Assembly: GCF_031458325.1 (NCBI RefSeq)
Contig: NZ_JAVDYG010000001.1
Location: 2,108,001-2,172,000, forward strand
Source of the DNA: Nocardioides marmoribigeumensis
Lineage (GTDB): Bacteria; Actinomycetota; Actinomycetes; Propionibacteriales; Nocardioidaceae
Direction: 5' to 3'
Length of the DNA: 64,000 nt
The position numbers and the translations under genes were made by a program. The notes below the pieces were generated by a model. The model was not told the origin of the DNA. It was given only the letters and a program-made list of their open reading frames with translations, and ran no database searches. This document shows, in pieces, positions 37,050-45,513 of the stretch (within the stretch, counting starts at the first letter, position 1; each line of letters starts with the position of its first letter).

Positions 37050-37583
37050 GTGACTTTCGCCCATGACGTCGAGGACGCCCTCCGGGCAGCCGTCGCGCTG
37101 GTCAACTCCGCGGAGGAGCCCGAGACGCTGACGACGACCGGTGAGCTCGCGGCGTTCTTCTCGCACCACGGCTACACCGGCCGTCACGACGGCACCGCGG
37201 CCGAGCTCGCCGCCGTGCGCGAGCTGCGCCCCGAGCTGCGCGCCCTGCTCCTGGCGCCCCGCGACGAGGCGGTGGCGCTGGTCAACGGCATCCTCGCCGA
37301 GGAGCAGGCCGTGCCGCGCCTGGTCCGCCACGACGCGCTCGACTGGCACCTGCATGCTGTCGGCGACGACGAGCCGCTGGCCCGCCGGATCCGGGTCGAG
37401 ACCGCGATGGCGATGCTCGACGTGATCCGCGCCGACGAGCACTCCCGCCTGGCCGTCTGTGCCGACGAGACCTGCGAGGCGCTCGCCCTCGACCTGTCGC
37501 GCAACCGCTCCAAGCGCTACTGCTCGGCGACCTGCACCAACCGCAACGCCGCCGCGGCCTACCGTGCCCGCCAGTCGGTCTGA
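37050..37583 (+). CDS. CGNR zinc finger (ABATE domain) protein
   Basis: A 177-aa probable DNA-binding regulator. The N-terminal two thirds are the helical ABATE part; the C-terminal about 45 residues are the CGNR-type zinc finger: Cys ligands in LAVCADETC and RYCSATC, with the helix SKRYCSATCTNRNAAAAYRAR (here CTNR for CGNR). Divergent from the EamA transporter, which it may regulate (inference; such pairs are common). Confidence 0.82.
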   Translation: MTFAHDVEDALRAAVALVNSAEEPETLTTTGELAAFFSHHGYTGRHDGTAAELAAVRELRPELRALLLAPRDEAVALVNGILAEEQAVPRLVRHDALDWHLHAVGDDEPLARRIRVETAMAMLDVIRADEHSRLAVCADETCEALALDLSRNRSKRYCSATCTNRNAAAAYRARQSV

Positions 37584-37586
37584 GCC

Positions 37587-38459
37587 CTATTTCAGGAACT
37601 TCGAGGTGCGCCGGTCGGCCAAGGGCTTGCCGCCGGTCTGGCAGGTCGGGCAGTACTGCAGCGAGGAGTCGGCGAAGGACACCTCGCGCACCGTGTCGCC
37701 GCAGACCGGGCACGGCTGGCCGGTGCGGCCGTGGACGGCGAGGTGGGACTTCTTCTCGCCCTTGAGCTCGGCGGCGTGCAGGCCCTCGGAGCGGGTGACC
37801 GCGTCGGCCAGGGTGGTGCGCAGCGCGGTGTAGAGGCCGTGGAGCTTCTCGGGGTCCTCCAGGATCCCGGACGCCGGCGCGAAGGGGCTCATCCTGGCCG
37901 CGTGCAGGATCTCGTCGCTGTAGGCGTTGCCGATGCCGGCGATCGTGCCCTGGTGGCGCAGCACACCCTTGATCTGGCTGCGGCCCTGGCCGCGGAGGAT
38001 CTCGGCGAGCTCGTCGACGGTGAAGTCCTCGGTCATCGGGTCGGGGCCGAGCGAGGCGACGCCGGGCACCTCGAGGGGGTCCTTCACGACGTAGATCGCC
38101 AGCCGCTTGCGGGTCCCGGCCTCGGTGATGTCGAGCCCCGAGCCGTCGTCCAGCACGATGCGCGCCGCCAGCGGCGACTTGGAGCTCGGCTTGGGCGGGA
38201 GCGCGGGGACCTCGTCGCGCCAGCGGATCCATCCGGCCCGCGACAGGTGGACCAGCAGGTGCAGCCCGGAGGCCTCGAGGTCGAGGAACTTGCCGTGGCG
38301 CGAGACCGAGTCGACCATCGCTCCCGACAGGGCGGACAGCGGCGGGTCGTAGGTCTTGAGGGCGCTGAACGCGGCCAGGTCGACTCGGGCGATCGCACGG
38401 CCGGCGAGGCGCGTGCGCAGGTCCGCGGCGAGTGCGTGCACCTCGGGCAGCTCCGGCAT
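37587..38459 (-). CDS. Fpg/Nei family DNA glycosylase
   Basis: A 290-aa base-excision repair glycosylase/AP lyase. The catalytic N-terminal pattern PELPEVHALAADL (Pro2 nucleophile after Met removal, Glu3) is intact, the beta-hairpin Lys lies in RHGKFL, the helix-two-turn-helix in RSQIKGVLRHQGTIAGIGNAYSDEIL, and the C-terminal zinc finger has Cys pairs CPVC and CPTC. It removes oxidised bases. A TAGACT box 7 bases before the ATG (38467-38472, minus strand) overlaps the stop of the neighbouring regulator gene, suggesting a leaderless start. Confidence 0.9.
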   Translation of the reverse strand: MPELPEVHALAADLRTRLAGRAIARVDLAAFSALKTYDPPLSALSGAMVDSVSRHGKFLDLEASGLHLLVHLSRAGWIRWRDEVPALPPKPSSKSPLAARIVLDDGSGLDITEAGTRKRLAIYVVKDPLEVPGVASLGPDPMTEDFTVDELAEILRGQGRSQIKGVLRHQGTIAGIGNAYSDEILHAARMSPFAPASGILEDPEKLHGLYTALRTTLADAVTRSEGLHAAELKGEKKSHLAVHGRTGQPCPVCGDTVREVSFADSSLQYCPTCQTGGKPLADRRTSKFLK

Positions 38460-38466
38460 GCGGCCG

Positions 38467-38472
38467 AGTCTA
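38467..38472 (-). promoter_or_regulatory. Candidate -10 box (TAGACT) of the Fpg/Nei gene
   Basis: On the minus strand TAGACT ends 7 bases before the ATG at 38459. It contains the stop codon of the upstream regulator gene, so the promoter is embedded in the end of that gene. Confidence 0.45.
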
Positions 38473-41400
38473 GGAGCAGGCGTCGAGCGCGGTGCGTGCT
38501 CGGGCGGTCCACTGCACGTTGCCCGTGCGCTCGAGCAGCTCCAGCGCGGCGGTCAGGTGCCGGCGGGCCGCGTCCACGTCGCCCAGGGCCAGGCAGACCT
38601 CGCCGAGGATGCCGTCGTAGGCGCCGAAGACGCCGGAGAGCTGACCGGTGACGACCAGCCGCCCGGCGTGCGGCGTGAGCACGCGCCGCGAGTCCTCGAG
38701 CACCTCACGGTCACCGAGCGCCACCGCGAGCGCGGCCCGGACGACCGTCGCCGACGCGCGGGTGTAGTCACGGCGGGGAAGCGGGACGGCGACCAGCTCG
38801 CGGGCAGGCTCGGGCTCGCCCACCTCGAGGTGGGCCAGGCCGCGGGCGTAGGCGAAGCCGGTCACCCCCAGCACCTGGAGGCCGTAGTCCATCGCGTCGG
38901 CCAGCTCGTGCAGACGGCCCTGCTCCCAGCGCAGGTGAGCCCGCTGCCCCCACTCGTCGATGGCGAAGAACTCCGCCAGCGGGGTCGGCGCCGCAGCCGC
39001 CTCGTCCAGGCGCTCCCAGGCCTCGTCGTGCAGCCCGTCGTTGATCATCAGGCCCACCCGGGCGGAGAGGACCTGCCGGGCCAGGGTGGGGTCGCGCAGG
39101 TCCGCGGTCCGCCGCTCGAGGTCGGCCACCACGCGACGCGCGTGGTCCAGGTCGCCCTGCTCCGCGGCGTACGTCGTCGCCTGCAGGTCGGCGACGACAC
39201 CGAGGACCGTGTGCCCGCGCACGAGGCCGCGCAGCCACTGCGCCGCGAGCCCTCGCTCCTCGACCAGGCCGGGACCGCGGCAGGCCACCACGGCGTGGTA
39301 GGCGACGCGCCGTGAGAGGTCGGGGTCGAGCGCGTGCGACTCCGCGTGCAGCACCCGCAGGTCCGCGGCGACCGCCTCCTCCTCGCCGATCGCGCCCCAC
39401 AGCATCATGCGGACCCCGCGCCCGAGCACCTGGGCGGGGGAGTCGGGAGGGAGCCGGTCGAGCGCGCTCTCGAGCCGGGCGACCAGCCGCTGGGCCTCCT
39501 CGGCGTCCTGGAACGGGATCCACACGCCGTGCCCCGCGAAGGCGTCGAGCGCCCGCACGACCTGCTCGGCGTCGTGGCGCTCGTCCGCCAGCGCGAGGGC
39601 GCGGACCACGACCTCCCGGGCGTCGCCGAGCAGGCCGGCCGCGTGTGCGGCGTCGGCCAGCCCGAGCAGCAGCTCGAAGGACGTGCCGGGGTCGCCGCCG
39701 GCGACCGCGTCGGCGGCGACCGCCTCCTGCCACAGGGGGACCGCGGCCTCCGCGGCCCGGCGGTTCATCGCCGCCCGGGCCGCCCGGGCGCAGAACTCGG
39801 CCGCGGCCGCGGCCTGCGCGGGGCCCAGCTCGGCGGCCGCGACCCAGTGCCGGGCGATGGCGGCGTGGCGGTCGTCGCGGTCGCCGAAGACGCGGGTCAG
39901 CGCGACCGCGCACCGCTCGTGCGCCAGCGCCTGCCACGCGCTGCTGCGGCGGGCGAGGAGGGCGTCGACCAGGAGGCTGTGGGCGAAGCGCACGGTGAGG
40001 GCACCCGCGCCCGAGCCCGAGGCGCGCACGAGCCCGGCGCGCTCCGCCGCGTCCAGCACCTCGACGGCCTCGACCATCGGCACGCCGGCGACCTCGGCGA
40101 CCACCCAGGCCTGCGCCTCGTCGCCGACGACGGCCGCGGCCTCGAGCACCGCCGTGGCCTGCTCGCCGAGCGAGGCGACCCGGTGGGCGACGACGTCGCG
40201 CACCGCCTGCGGCACCTCGGTGCCGGACAGAGCGACCTGCGTGACCAGGAACGGGTTGCCACCCGTGCGGGCGAGCACGTCGGGGGCGTCGGGTCCACCG
40301 GGTCCGGTCTCGCAGCCCAGGTCCGCCAGCAGGCGGTGTACGTCGTCCACGCCGAGACCGCCCAGCTCGACACGGCGGGTGCCGAGGTGGGCCAGCCGCG
40401 ACATCGTCGACGACATCGCCGAGGCCTCGTGGCTGCGCGCGGTGCCGACCACCGCCAGGCCCGGGACCCGGGCGGCGACGGCGTGCTCGAGCAGCCGGAG
40501 GGTGGGGGCGTCGGCGGCGTGGAGGTCCTCGAGCACGACCAGGAGAGGTCCGGTCGCGGCCAGGTGAGCGACCACGGCGTCGTAGAACCGCAGCCGTGCC
40601 CCGTCGCTCTCGCCGGCCTCGGGGGTGACCAGGGTGCCCTCGATGAGGGCGCGGACCTCGGCGGGCGCCTCGACCTCGGGACGCAGGGAGGCCAGACCGC
40701 GCAGCACCTGCTCCCACGGCCACAGCGGGGGGACGGCGCCGTGGTCGGGGCTGCGGCCCCACAGCACGGGCAGCCCTGCGCGCGCCGCCAGCTCCTCGAC
40801 CAGCGCCGACTTGCCGACGCCGGGGTCGCCGAGCACGAGCGCGCTGGGGTCGGTCCCGGCCGTCGCGCCGCGGACCAGGTCGAGCAGGGTCACCAGCTCG
40901 TCCTCGCGGCCGACCAGCCGGTGCTGCGCACGTGCGGAGTGAGGCGGCACGTGGGAGGTGGCGGGTGGGGCGGGGGGTGGGGCGGCCGGTGGTGTCGGCG
41001 GGTCCAGCTCCTGACGGAGGATGGCGGCCTCGAGCTCGCGCAGCGCGGGCCCGGGATCGAGCCCGAGCTCCTCGGCGAGCACCTGCGTGGCCCGGCGCAC
41101 CGCCCCGAGCGCGTCGGCCTGCCGGGCGGAGGCGTGGTAGCCGCGGGCCAGCAGCTCCCAGGCGCGCTCGCGCAGCGGGTCCTGCTCCACGAGCTCCTCC
41201 AGGGCGGGCACGGCCTCGGCCTGGCGCCCCAGCTGCAGCTGCATCGCGGCGCGCTCCTCCACCGCGCAGCGGCGCAGGTCCTCCAGCCGCTCGGCGGACG
41301 CGCGGGCCCACTCCTGGTCGCGGACGTCGACGAGGACCTCGCCGCGCCACAGGGCCAGCGCCGCGTCGTACGCCGCCAGCGCCTCGGCCGCACGGTCCTC

Positions 41401-41757
41401 ACCGGCCAGCTGGCGTCCGGTGGCGACCAGCTGCTCGGCCTCGCGCAGGTCGAGGTCGAGCTGCTCGGTCATGAGCGCGTAGCCGGTGTAGGAGCTGACC
41501 AGCACCTGCGGCGGTCCGGTCGCCGGCTCGAGCACGCGCCGCAGGTGGGAGACGTAGACCTGGATGCCGCTCTTGGGAGAGCGGGGCTGGTCCTCGCCCC
41601 AGAGCCGGTCCGCGAGCGTGTCGACGGGCAGCACGCGGTCGGCGTGGAGAGCGAGGAGGGTCAGGAGGGCGCGTTCCTTCGGGCTGCCGATCGGCACCGG
41701 GCCGTCGGCGCGCAGGAGCTCAGCGGGTCCGAGCAGGTTGAGCCGCACGCGGCACAT
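38470..41757 (-). CDS. AfsR/SARP-type transcriptional regulator with BTAD and ATPase domains
   Basis: A 1095-aa activator. Residues 1-90 are an OmpR-like winged helix (VPIGSPKERALLTLLALHAD, SGIQVYVSHLRRVLE); about 95-240 the bacterial transcriptional activation domain; about 290-560 an AAA/STAND ATPase with Walker A LGDPGVGKSALV and LLVVLEDLHAADAPTL as the Walker B region; the rest is alpha-helical with TPR-like repeats. Such proteins control secondary metabolism or morphogenesis; no biosynthetic cluster is next to it, so the target is unknown. ATG 41757 (MCRVRLNLLGP) starts the conserved domain; a longer start at 41829 is possible. Confidence 0.85.
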   Translation of the reverse strand: MCRVRLNLLGPAELLRADGPVPIGSPKERALLTLLALHADRVLPVDTLADRLWGEDQPRSPKSGIQVYVSHLRRVLEPATGPPQVLVSSYTGYALMTEQLDLDLREAEQLVATGRQLAGEDRAAEALAAYDAALALWRGEVLVDVRDQEWARASAERLEDLRRCAVEERAAMQLQLGRQAEAVPALEELVEQDPLRERAWELLARGYHASARQADALGAVRRATQVLAEELGLDPGPALRELEAAILRQELDPPTPPAAPPPAPPATSHVPPHSARAQHRLVGREDELVTLLDLVRGATAGTDPSALVLGDPGVGKSALVEELAARAGLPVLWGRSPDHGAVPPLWPWEQVLRGLASLRPEVEAPAEVRALIEGTLVTPEAGESDGARLRFYDAVVAHLAATGPLLVVLEDLHAADAPTLRLLEHAVAARVPGLAVVGTARSHEASAMSSTMSRLAHLGTRRVELGGLGVDDVHRLLADLGCETGPGGPDAPDVLARTGGNPFLVTQVALSGTEVPQAVRDVVAHRVASLGEQATAVLEAAAVVGDEAQAWVVAEVAGVPMVEAVEVLDAAERAGLVRASGSGAGALTVRFAHSLLVDALLARRSSAWQALAHERCAVALTRVFGDRDDRHAAIARHWVAAAELGPAQAAAAAEFCARAARAAMNRRAAEAAVPLWQEAVAADAVAGGDPGTSFELLLGLADAAHAAGLLGDAREVVVRALALADERHDAEQVVRALDAFAGHGVWIPFQDAEEAQRLVARLESALDRLPPDSPAQVLGRGVRMMLWGAIGEEEAVAADLRVLHAESHALDPDLSRRVAYHAVVACRGPGLVEERGLAAQWLRGLVRGHTVLGVVADLQATTYAAEQGDLDHARRVVADLERRTADLRDPTLARQVLSARVGLMINDGLHDEAWERLDEAAAAPTPLAEFFAIDEWGQRAHLRWEQGRLHELADAMDYGLQVLGVTGFAYARGLAHLEVGEPEPARELVAVPLPRRDYTRASATVVRAALAVALGDREVLEDSRRVLTPHAGRLVVTGQLSGVFGAYDGILGEVCLALGDVDAARRHLTAALELLERTGNVQWTARARTALDACS

Positions 41758-41835
41758 CCTAGGAACCCGCGCACCCCTGCGCCCCGGGCCGATGGTCACC
41801 CTCCCGGCCGTCCGCGTCGTCTCCTCCACCCCCCG

Positions 41836-42495
41836 TCAGCGAGCGCCGGCGAGGTTGGGCGGGAGGGGGAGCGCCGGCTCCGCGGTGCCGTAGAGCGCGA
41901 CCATCCGCCGCTGGTGGGCCGGCCACCAGAACATCCGGTGCAGGACGCGCACGACGGCGGGGTGCTGCGCCAGGGCGGCCTCCCGCTCGGTCGCGGTCAG
42001 GCAGCTGAAGATCCAGCCGAACACGACGGGGGTGCGTCGCAGCCCGATCTCCTGCATCGCCTGGCGCCGGTCCTGCTCCATCATCTCGGGCGTCCAGTGG
42101 GCGAGGATCAGCGGCACCGCCGTGCGCTCCTCGTGGTCGAGGTGCGCGTTGAGGTGGGCGTGCAGCGCGGCGAGGTCGGCGGCCCGCTCGGGCAGCGGGA
42201 GGCTGCGGTCGCTCGCCCGGGCGATCAGCGGGTCGAGCACCGCGTGCTCGGACTCCAGCGCCTCGAGGTCCTCGGCGGCCTCCGGTGCGGCCTGCAGGAG
42301 GAACGGCCAGACGTGGACGTCCTCGTGGGTGTGGTGGGCGTGGAGGATGTCGAGGACGAGGCCGACCTGGTCCTCGATGAGGGCGGCGTGCGCCTCGTCG
42401 CGCGGCGCCCGGGCGGCCTCGGCCAGACGCCCGAACTCGGCGCGGAAGCCGGCGTGCATCGACAGGAAGCCCTGCAGGTGCTCGATGGTGATCAT
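41836..42495 (-). CDS. Hemerythrin HHE domain-containing protein
   Basis: A 219-aa protein with a four-helix HHE domain: HAGFRAEFGRL, HAHHTHEDVHVWPFL and HLNAHLDHEERTAVPLI give the His/Glu ligands of a diiron site. Roles in oxygen or nitric oxide sensing or binding are known for the fold. The tail (about 140-219) is not in the core family and includes a Trp-rich stretch FWWPAHQRRM. A good ribosome site GAGGAG lies upstream on the minus strand. Confidence 0.85.
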   Translation of the reverse strand: MITIEHLQGFLSMHAGFRAEFGRLAEAARAPRDEAHAALIEDQVGLVLDILHAHHTHEDVHVWPFLLQAAPEAAEDLEALESEHAVLDPLIARASDRSLPLPERAADLAALHAHLNAHLDHEERTAVPLILAHWTPEMMEQDRRQAMQEIGLRRTPVVFGWIFSCLTATEREAALAQHPAVVRVLHRMFWWPAHQRRMVALYGTAEPALPLPPNLAGAR

Positions 42496-42661
42496 GGTGT
42501 GCTCCTCGGGTGTGGGGTGGGTGGATCGGTCTCGTCCCGGTCGGGACGGGCACACCGTCGCCCCCGGCGCTTGGGGACCGGTTGCCGAACGCTTGTCGTC
42601 CCCACAGGGCCCGCTCAGCCGGGGGCTGGTCAGGGGCCAGGTCCGTGGGCGACGATGGGCC

Positions 42662-42913
42662 ATGGCCGGCGCGCAGGGGATCGGGACGCAGATCGCGTCC
42701 GCACGGTCCGGGGAGCTCTTCCTCGACGACCGCGGCGAGCAGCGCACGCTGCGCCTGACCTGGCACCGCGAGGTCGACCTCGTCGTGCTGTCGCTGTGGC
42801 GCGAGGGCCGGTGCACCGGCACCTTCCGGCTCCGGGTGAGCGAGGTGCCCACGCTGATCGCCGCCCTGCAGGCGGGGCTCGAGGGGGATCTCCCGTCCGC
42901 TGGCGATGTCTAG
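42662..42913 (+). CDS. Small conserved hypothetical protein
   Basis: An 83-aa protein, one predicted beta-rich domain: LRLTWHREVDLVVLSLWREG and CTGTFRLRVSEVPTLIAAL. Similar small proteins occur in actinobacteria without known function. A GACGAT box lies 5 bases before the ATG. The stop codon lies inside an inverted repeat (42907-42928). Confidence 0.6.
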   Translation: MAGAQGIGTQIASARSGELFLDDRGEQRTLRLTWHREVDLVVLSLWREGRCTGTFRLRVSEVPTLIAALQAGLEGDLPSAGDV

Positions 42914-42964
42914 CGCTGGGGCTAGACATGCCTAGCGATCCCTCGCGAGTCGCAGCGCTGCGAC
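42907..42964 (+). repeat. CTAG-containing inverted repeat and adjacent palindrome
   Basis: TGTCTAGC (42907-42914) and GCTAGACA (42921-42928) are perfect 8-bp arms with a six-base loop; a 16-bp perfect palindrome GTCGCAGCGCTGCGAC follows at 42949-42964. CTAG, rare in GC-rich DNA, occurs five times in 42907-43005. The site lies just upstream of the ATPase gene; it may be a terminator for the small gene or a regulator site for the ATPase gene. Confidence 0.5.
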
Positions 42965-43012
42965 ACGATCACGCTCGCTAGCCAAATCTACGGATCGCGC
43001 TAGAGCGCGCCA

Positions 43013-43018
43013 TACCGT
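43013..43018 (+). promoter_or_regulatory. Candidate -10 box (TACCGT) of the AAA ATPase gene
   Basis: TACCGT ends 6 bases before the GTG at 43025. No ribosome site in the gap: probably leaderless. The -35 region is not clear. Confidence 0.45.
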
Positions 43019-43024
43019 CTGATC

Positions 43025-44218
43025 GTGGACCCGATCAGGAACCCCTACGCCCCCGGCGCCGGCCAGCGCCCGCCCGAGCTCGCCGGCCGCGACCGGGAGC
43101 TGCAGCAGTTCGAGGTGACCCTCGAGCGGGTCGCCGCCGGGCGCCCGGAGCGGTCCATGGTCGTCTCCGGGCTGCGGGGCGTCGGCAAGACCGTGCTGCT
43201 CAACGCCCTGCGCAGCCAGGCGGTCAAGCGCGCCTGGGGCACCGGCAAGATCGAGGCCCGCCCCGACCAGTCGATCCGGCTGCCGATCGCCCAGGCCACC
43301 CACGCCGCCGTCCGCGAGGTCGCCCACCGGCACCGCGACCCCGACCGGGTCGACGAGGTCGCGAGCGTGCTCAAGGCCTTCGCGCTCAAGACCGAGCTCA
43401 AGGACCGCAAGGGCGTGCGCTGGCAGCCGCCGACCGACGTCCCCGCCGCCCGTGGCCGCGCCGACTCCGGTGACCTCGAGCTCGACCTGGTCGAGCTGTT
43501 CTCCGACGTCGCCGAGCTCGGTCGCGACCTGGGCGTGGGCATCGGCCTGTTCGTCGACGAGATGCAGGACATCGCGTCCGAGGAGCTGGCGGCGATCTGC
43601 GGCGCGGTCCACGAGATCAGCCAGCAGGGCGCCCCGCTCGTGGTCGTCGGCGCCGGGCTGCCCCACCTGCCGGTCGTGCTGTCGGCGTCGAAGTCCTACG
43701 CCGAGCGGCTGTTCCGCTACGTCTCGGTCGACCGGCTCCCGCGCGAGATGGCCGACCGGGCCTGGCTCGTGCCCGCCGCCGAGGAGGGCGTCGCCTACGA
43801 GCCCGAGGCGCTCGACGCGCTCTACGAGCTGACCGACGGCTACCCCTACTTCGTGCAGGCCTACGGCAAGGTCACCTGGGACGTCGCGGTCGGCAGCCCG
43901 ATCCGCCCCGACGACGTGGCGGCGGCCTCGCCCGAGGCCGAGGCCGAGCTGGCGGTCGGCTTCTTCGGCTCGCGCTACGACCGGGCCACCCCGGCCGAGC
44001 GCGACTACATGCGCACGATGGCCGACCTCGGGGCCGAGCCCGGTGCCCCCGACCGGGTCACCACCGCCGACATCGCCAAGTCGCTCGGCCGTCGGCCGCA
44101 GTCGCTGTCGCCGGCCCGCGACGGGCTGATCAAGAAGGGCCTGATCTACTCCGCCGAGCGCGGCTCGGTCGCCTTCACGGTGCCGCACTTCGGGCAGTTC
44201 CTGCGCCACCAGCGCTGA
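43025..44218 (+). CDS. AAA family ATP-binding protein with C-terminal winged helix
   Basis: A 397-aa STAND/Orc-like ATPase. Walker A is SGLRGVGKT (about residues 48-56); Walker B is IGLFVDEMQDIA; the C-terminal part TTADIAKSLGRRPQSLSPARDGLIKKGLIY is a winged helix that could bind DNA or protein. The architecture is like the archaeal Orc1/Cdc6 and MalT/ATPase families, and the protein is widespread in actinobacteria. No partner gene is coupled to it here. Regulatory or DNA-related role; target unknown. Confidence 0.8.
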   Translation: MDPIRNPYAPGAGQRPPELAGRDRELQQFEVTLERVAAGRPERSMVVSGLRGVGKTVLLNALRSQAVKRAWGTGKIEARPDQSIRLPIAQATHAAVREVAHRHRDPDRVDEVASVLKAFALKTELKDRKGVRWQPPTDVPAARGRADSGDLELDLVELFSDVAELGRDLGVGIGLFVDEMQDIASEELAAICGAVHEISQQGAPLVVVGAGLPHLPVVLSASKSYAERLFRYVSVDRLPREMADRAWLVPAAEEGVAYEPEALDALYELTDGYPYFVQAYGKVTWDVAVGSPIRPDDVAAASPEAEAELAVGFFGSRYDRATPAERDYMRTMADLGAEPGAPDRVTTADIAKSLGRRPQSLSPARDGLIKKGLIYSAERGSVAFTVPHFGQFLRHQR

Positions 44219-44288
44219 CAGTGGCGCCAGTGTTCGGGCTCCGCGCCGTGGGTCACGGACCCCTGCCCCGGTGGCCGCGAGGCGGCGA

Positions 44289-44389
44289 CGAGTTCGGCGG
44301 ATCGGGGACCAGTTCGGCGGCTCCCGACACGAGTACGCCGCCCAGAGGTGTCCGCATCCGCCGTACTCGAACCGGATCCGCCGAACTCG
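44289..44389 (+). repeat. Nested inverted-repeat element
   Basis: Perfect 15-base arms CGAGTTCGGCGGATC (44289-44303) and GATCCGCCGAACTCG (44375-44389) enclose 71 bases that hold another arm pair, CGAGTACG (44330-44337) / CGTACTCG (44362-44369). AGTTCGGCGG occurs twice in direct order at 44291-44300 and 44311-44320. A 7-bp hairpin CTTCCGC/GCGGAAG lies at 44403-44419. No transposase is encoded; this is a non-coding palindromic element, probably repetitive (MITE or REP-like). Confidence 0.65.
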
Positions 44390-44429
44390 AACCCGTGCCG
44401 GTCTTCCGCGCCGCGGAAGCGGCGAGCGC

Positions 44430-44561
44430 TACAAGCGGCAGAGCCTGCTGCTCGACGACGAGGGCGTCGTGCGCCACGTGCAGATGCCGATCACCGACCC
44501 GTCGGGGTCGGTGGCCGAGATGCTCGAGGCGGTGCGGTCGCTCAGAGGTCGAGGCGCATGA
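44430..44561 (+). pseudogene. Peroxiredoxin/redoxin C-terminal remnant
   Basis: From 44430 the frame reads YKRQSLLLDDEGVVRHVQMP, then TDPSGSVAEMLEAVRSL, ending with TGA at 44559-44561. This is the C-terminal piece of an AhpC/TSA-type peroxiredoxin (KRQSLLLDxxGVVRH is a typical strand after the catalytic domain). The N-terminal catalytic part, with the peroxidatic Cys, is absent. The fragment lies right after the inverted-repeat element, so it probably was separated from its gene by deletion or insertion. The tail overlaps the convergent GNAT gene. Confidence 0.6.
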
Positions 44562-45145
44562 CCGCCCGGCGCGACCCGGGCCGGGCGACCTCGGCCAGCC
44601 CGGCCGCGGCGAACGTCGCGACCGTCCCGACGTGCAGCTCCTCGCTGATCACGTCGGTGCGCGTGAGCGGGTAGGCCTCGATCGCCCGTGCCCCGCCGGC
44701 CCGGGCGTGCTCGACGGCCGCCGCGGCGAGAGCACGGCTGACCTCGCGCCGGCGCCGACCGGACCGGACGAACAGGCACGTCACCGCCCACACCGAGTCG
44801 TCCTCGCGGTCCTCGTCACGGCCCTCCCAGGGCACGCGGAAGACCCGCACCAGCCCGTCGTACGACGAGCGCGGGGCGACCGCGCACCACCCGACCGGCT
44901 CGGCCACGTCGTAGGCCACGAGCCCGGACGTGGTGCCGGCGCCGGGGTCGCCGCAGCTGGTCTGGTCGCGCAGCCGGGCTGCCCGCTCCTCCGCGGGGAA
45001 ACTGCCGAAGGACTCGCCCGGTCCGAGGCGGTAGCGCTGGCACCAGCACCGCGGACCCGGACCGCGGTCGCCGAACACGGACTCGGAGGTCCTCCCAGGT
45101 CGCCTCGTTGGCGGGGCGCACGGTGTAGCCCGGCGGCTGGGTCAT
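44542..45145 (-). pseudogene. GNAT family N-acetyltransferase, frameshifted
   Basis: The gene starts in one frame at ATG 45145 (TVRPANEATWEDLR) and continues in another frame from about 45078 (VFGDRGPGPRCWCQRYRL). Aligned together they give the usual GNAT N-terminus WEDLxxVFGxRGPGxxCWCQ, so one base must be extra near 45080-45090. The remainder is the normal acetyl-CoA-binding core (CLFVRSGRRRREVSRALAAA) and tail. The ATG at 45145 overlaps the stop of the upstream gene (ATGA), which supports this being the original start. Either a real pseudogene or a sequencing error; I cannot tell. Confidence 0.7.
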
Positions 45146-45513
45146 CGTGGCCGGAACCCCGAGCAGAGGACGCGCAGGTAGCCGATGCGGTCTCCCTCGG
45201 GCGTGCTCCGGTAGTAGACCTGCTGCTCGGCCACGTGCGACCCGTCGGCGTTCTCGAGGTCGAAGCGATAGCTCACGCGCTCGGTGTCGCCGACCACCTC
45301 GCCCTCGGTGACGGTGTCGCCGACGATGCGGTCGGACTCCTTGAACCAGTGGCCGAGGACGGTGTCCACGACCTCGTCGGGGCTGCTGCCCTCCCACGTG
45401 CGTCCCGGGGTGAGCCCCCGGAAGTCCACCTCGGGGGCGAGCAGCGCCCGCATCCCGGACTCGTCCTTGTCGGCGATGGCGCGCGCGAGATGCGCACCGA
45501 GGGTGTCGCTCAT
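45142..45513 (-). CDS. NTF2-like family protein
   Basis: A 123-aa protein of the SnoaL/NTF2 cone fold: HLARAIADKDESGMRALLAPEVDFRG, then GRTWEGSSPDEVVDTVLGHWF, and the ending QQVYYRSTPEGDRIGYLRVLCSGF. Function unknown. ATG 45513 is the expected start for this fold, but the upstream frame is open into the 2'-5' RNA ligase-like gene, so in the present sequence it could also be made as part of a fusion. The stop overlaps the GNAT start by three bases (ATGA). Confidence 0.6.
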   Translation of the reverse strand: MSDTLGAHLARAIADKDESGMRALLAPEVDFRGLTPGRTWEGSSPDEVVDTVLGHWFKESDRIVGDTVTEGEVVGDTERVSYRFDLENADGSHVAEQQVYYRSTPEGDRIGYLRVLCSGFRPR

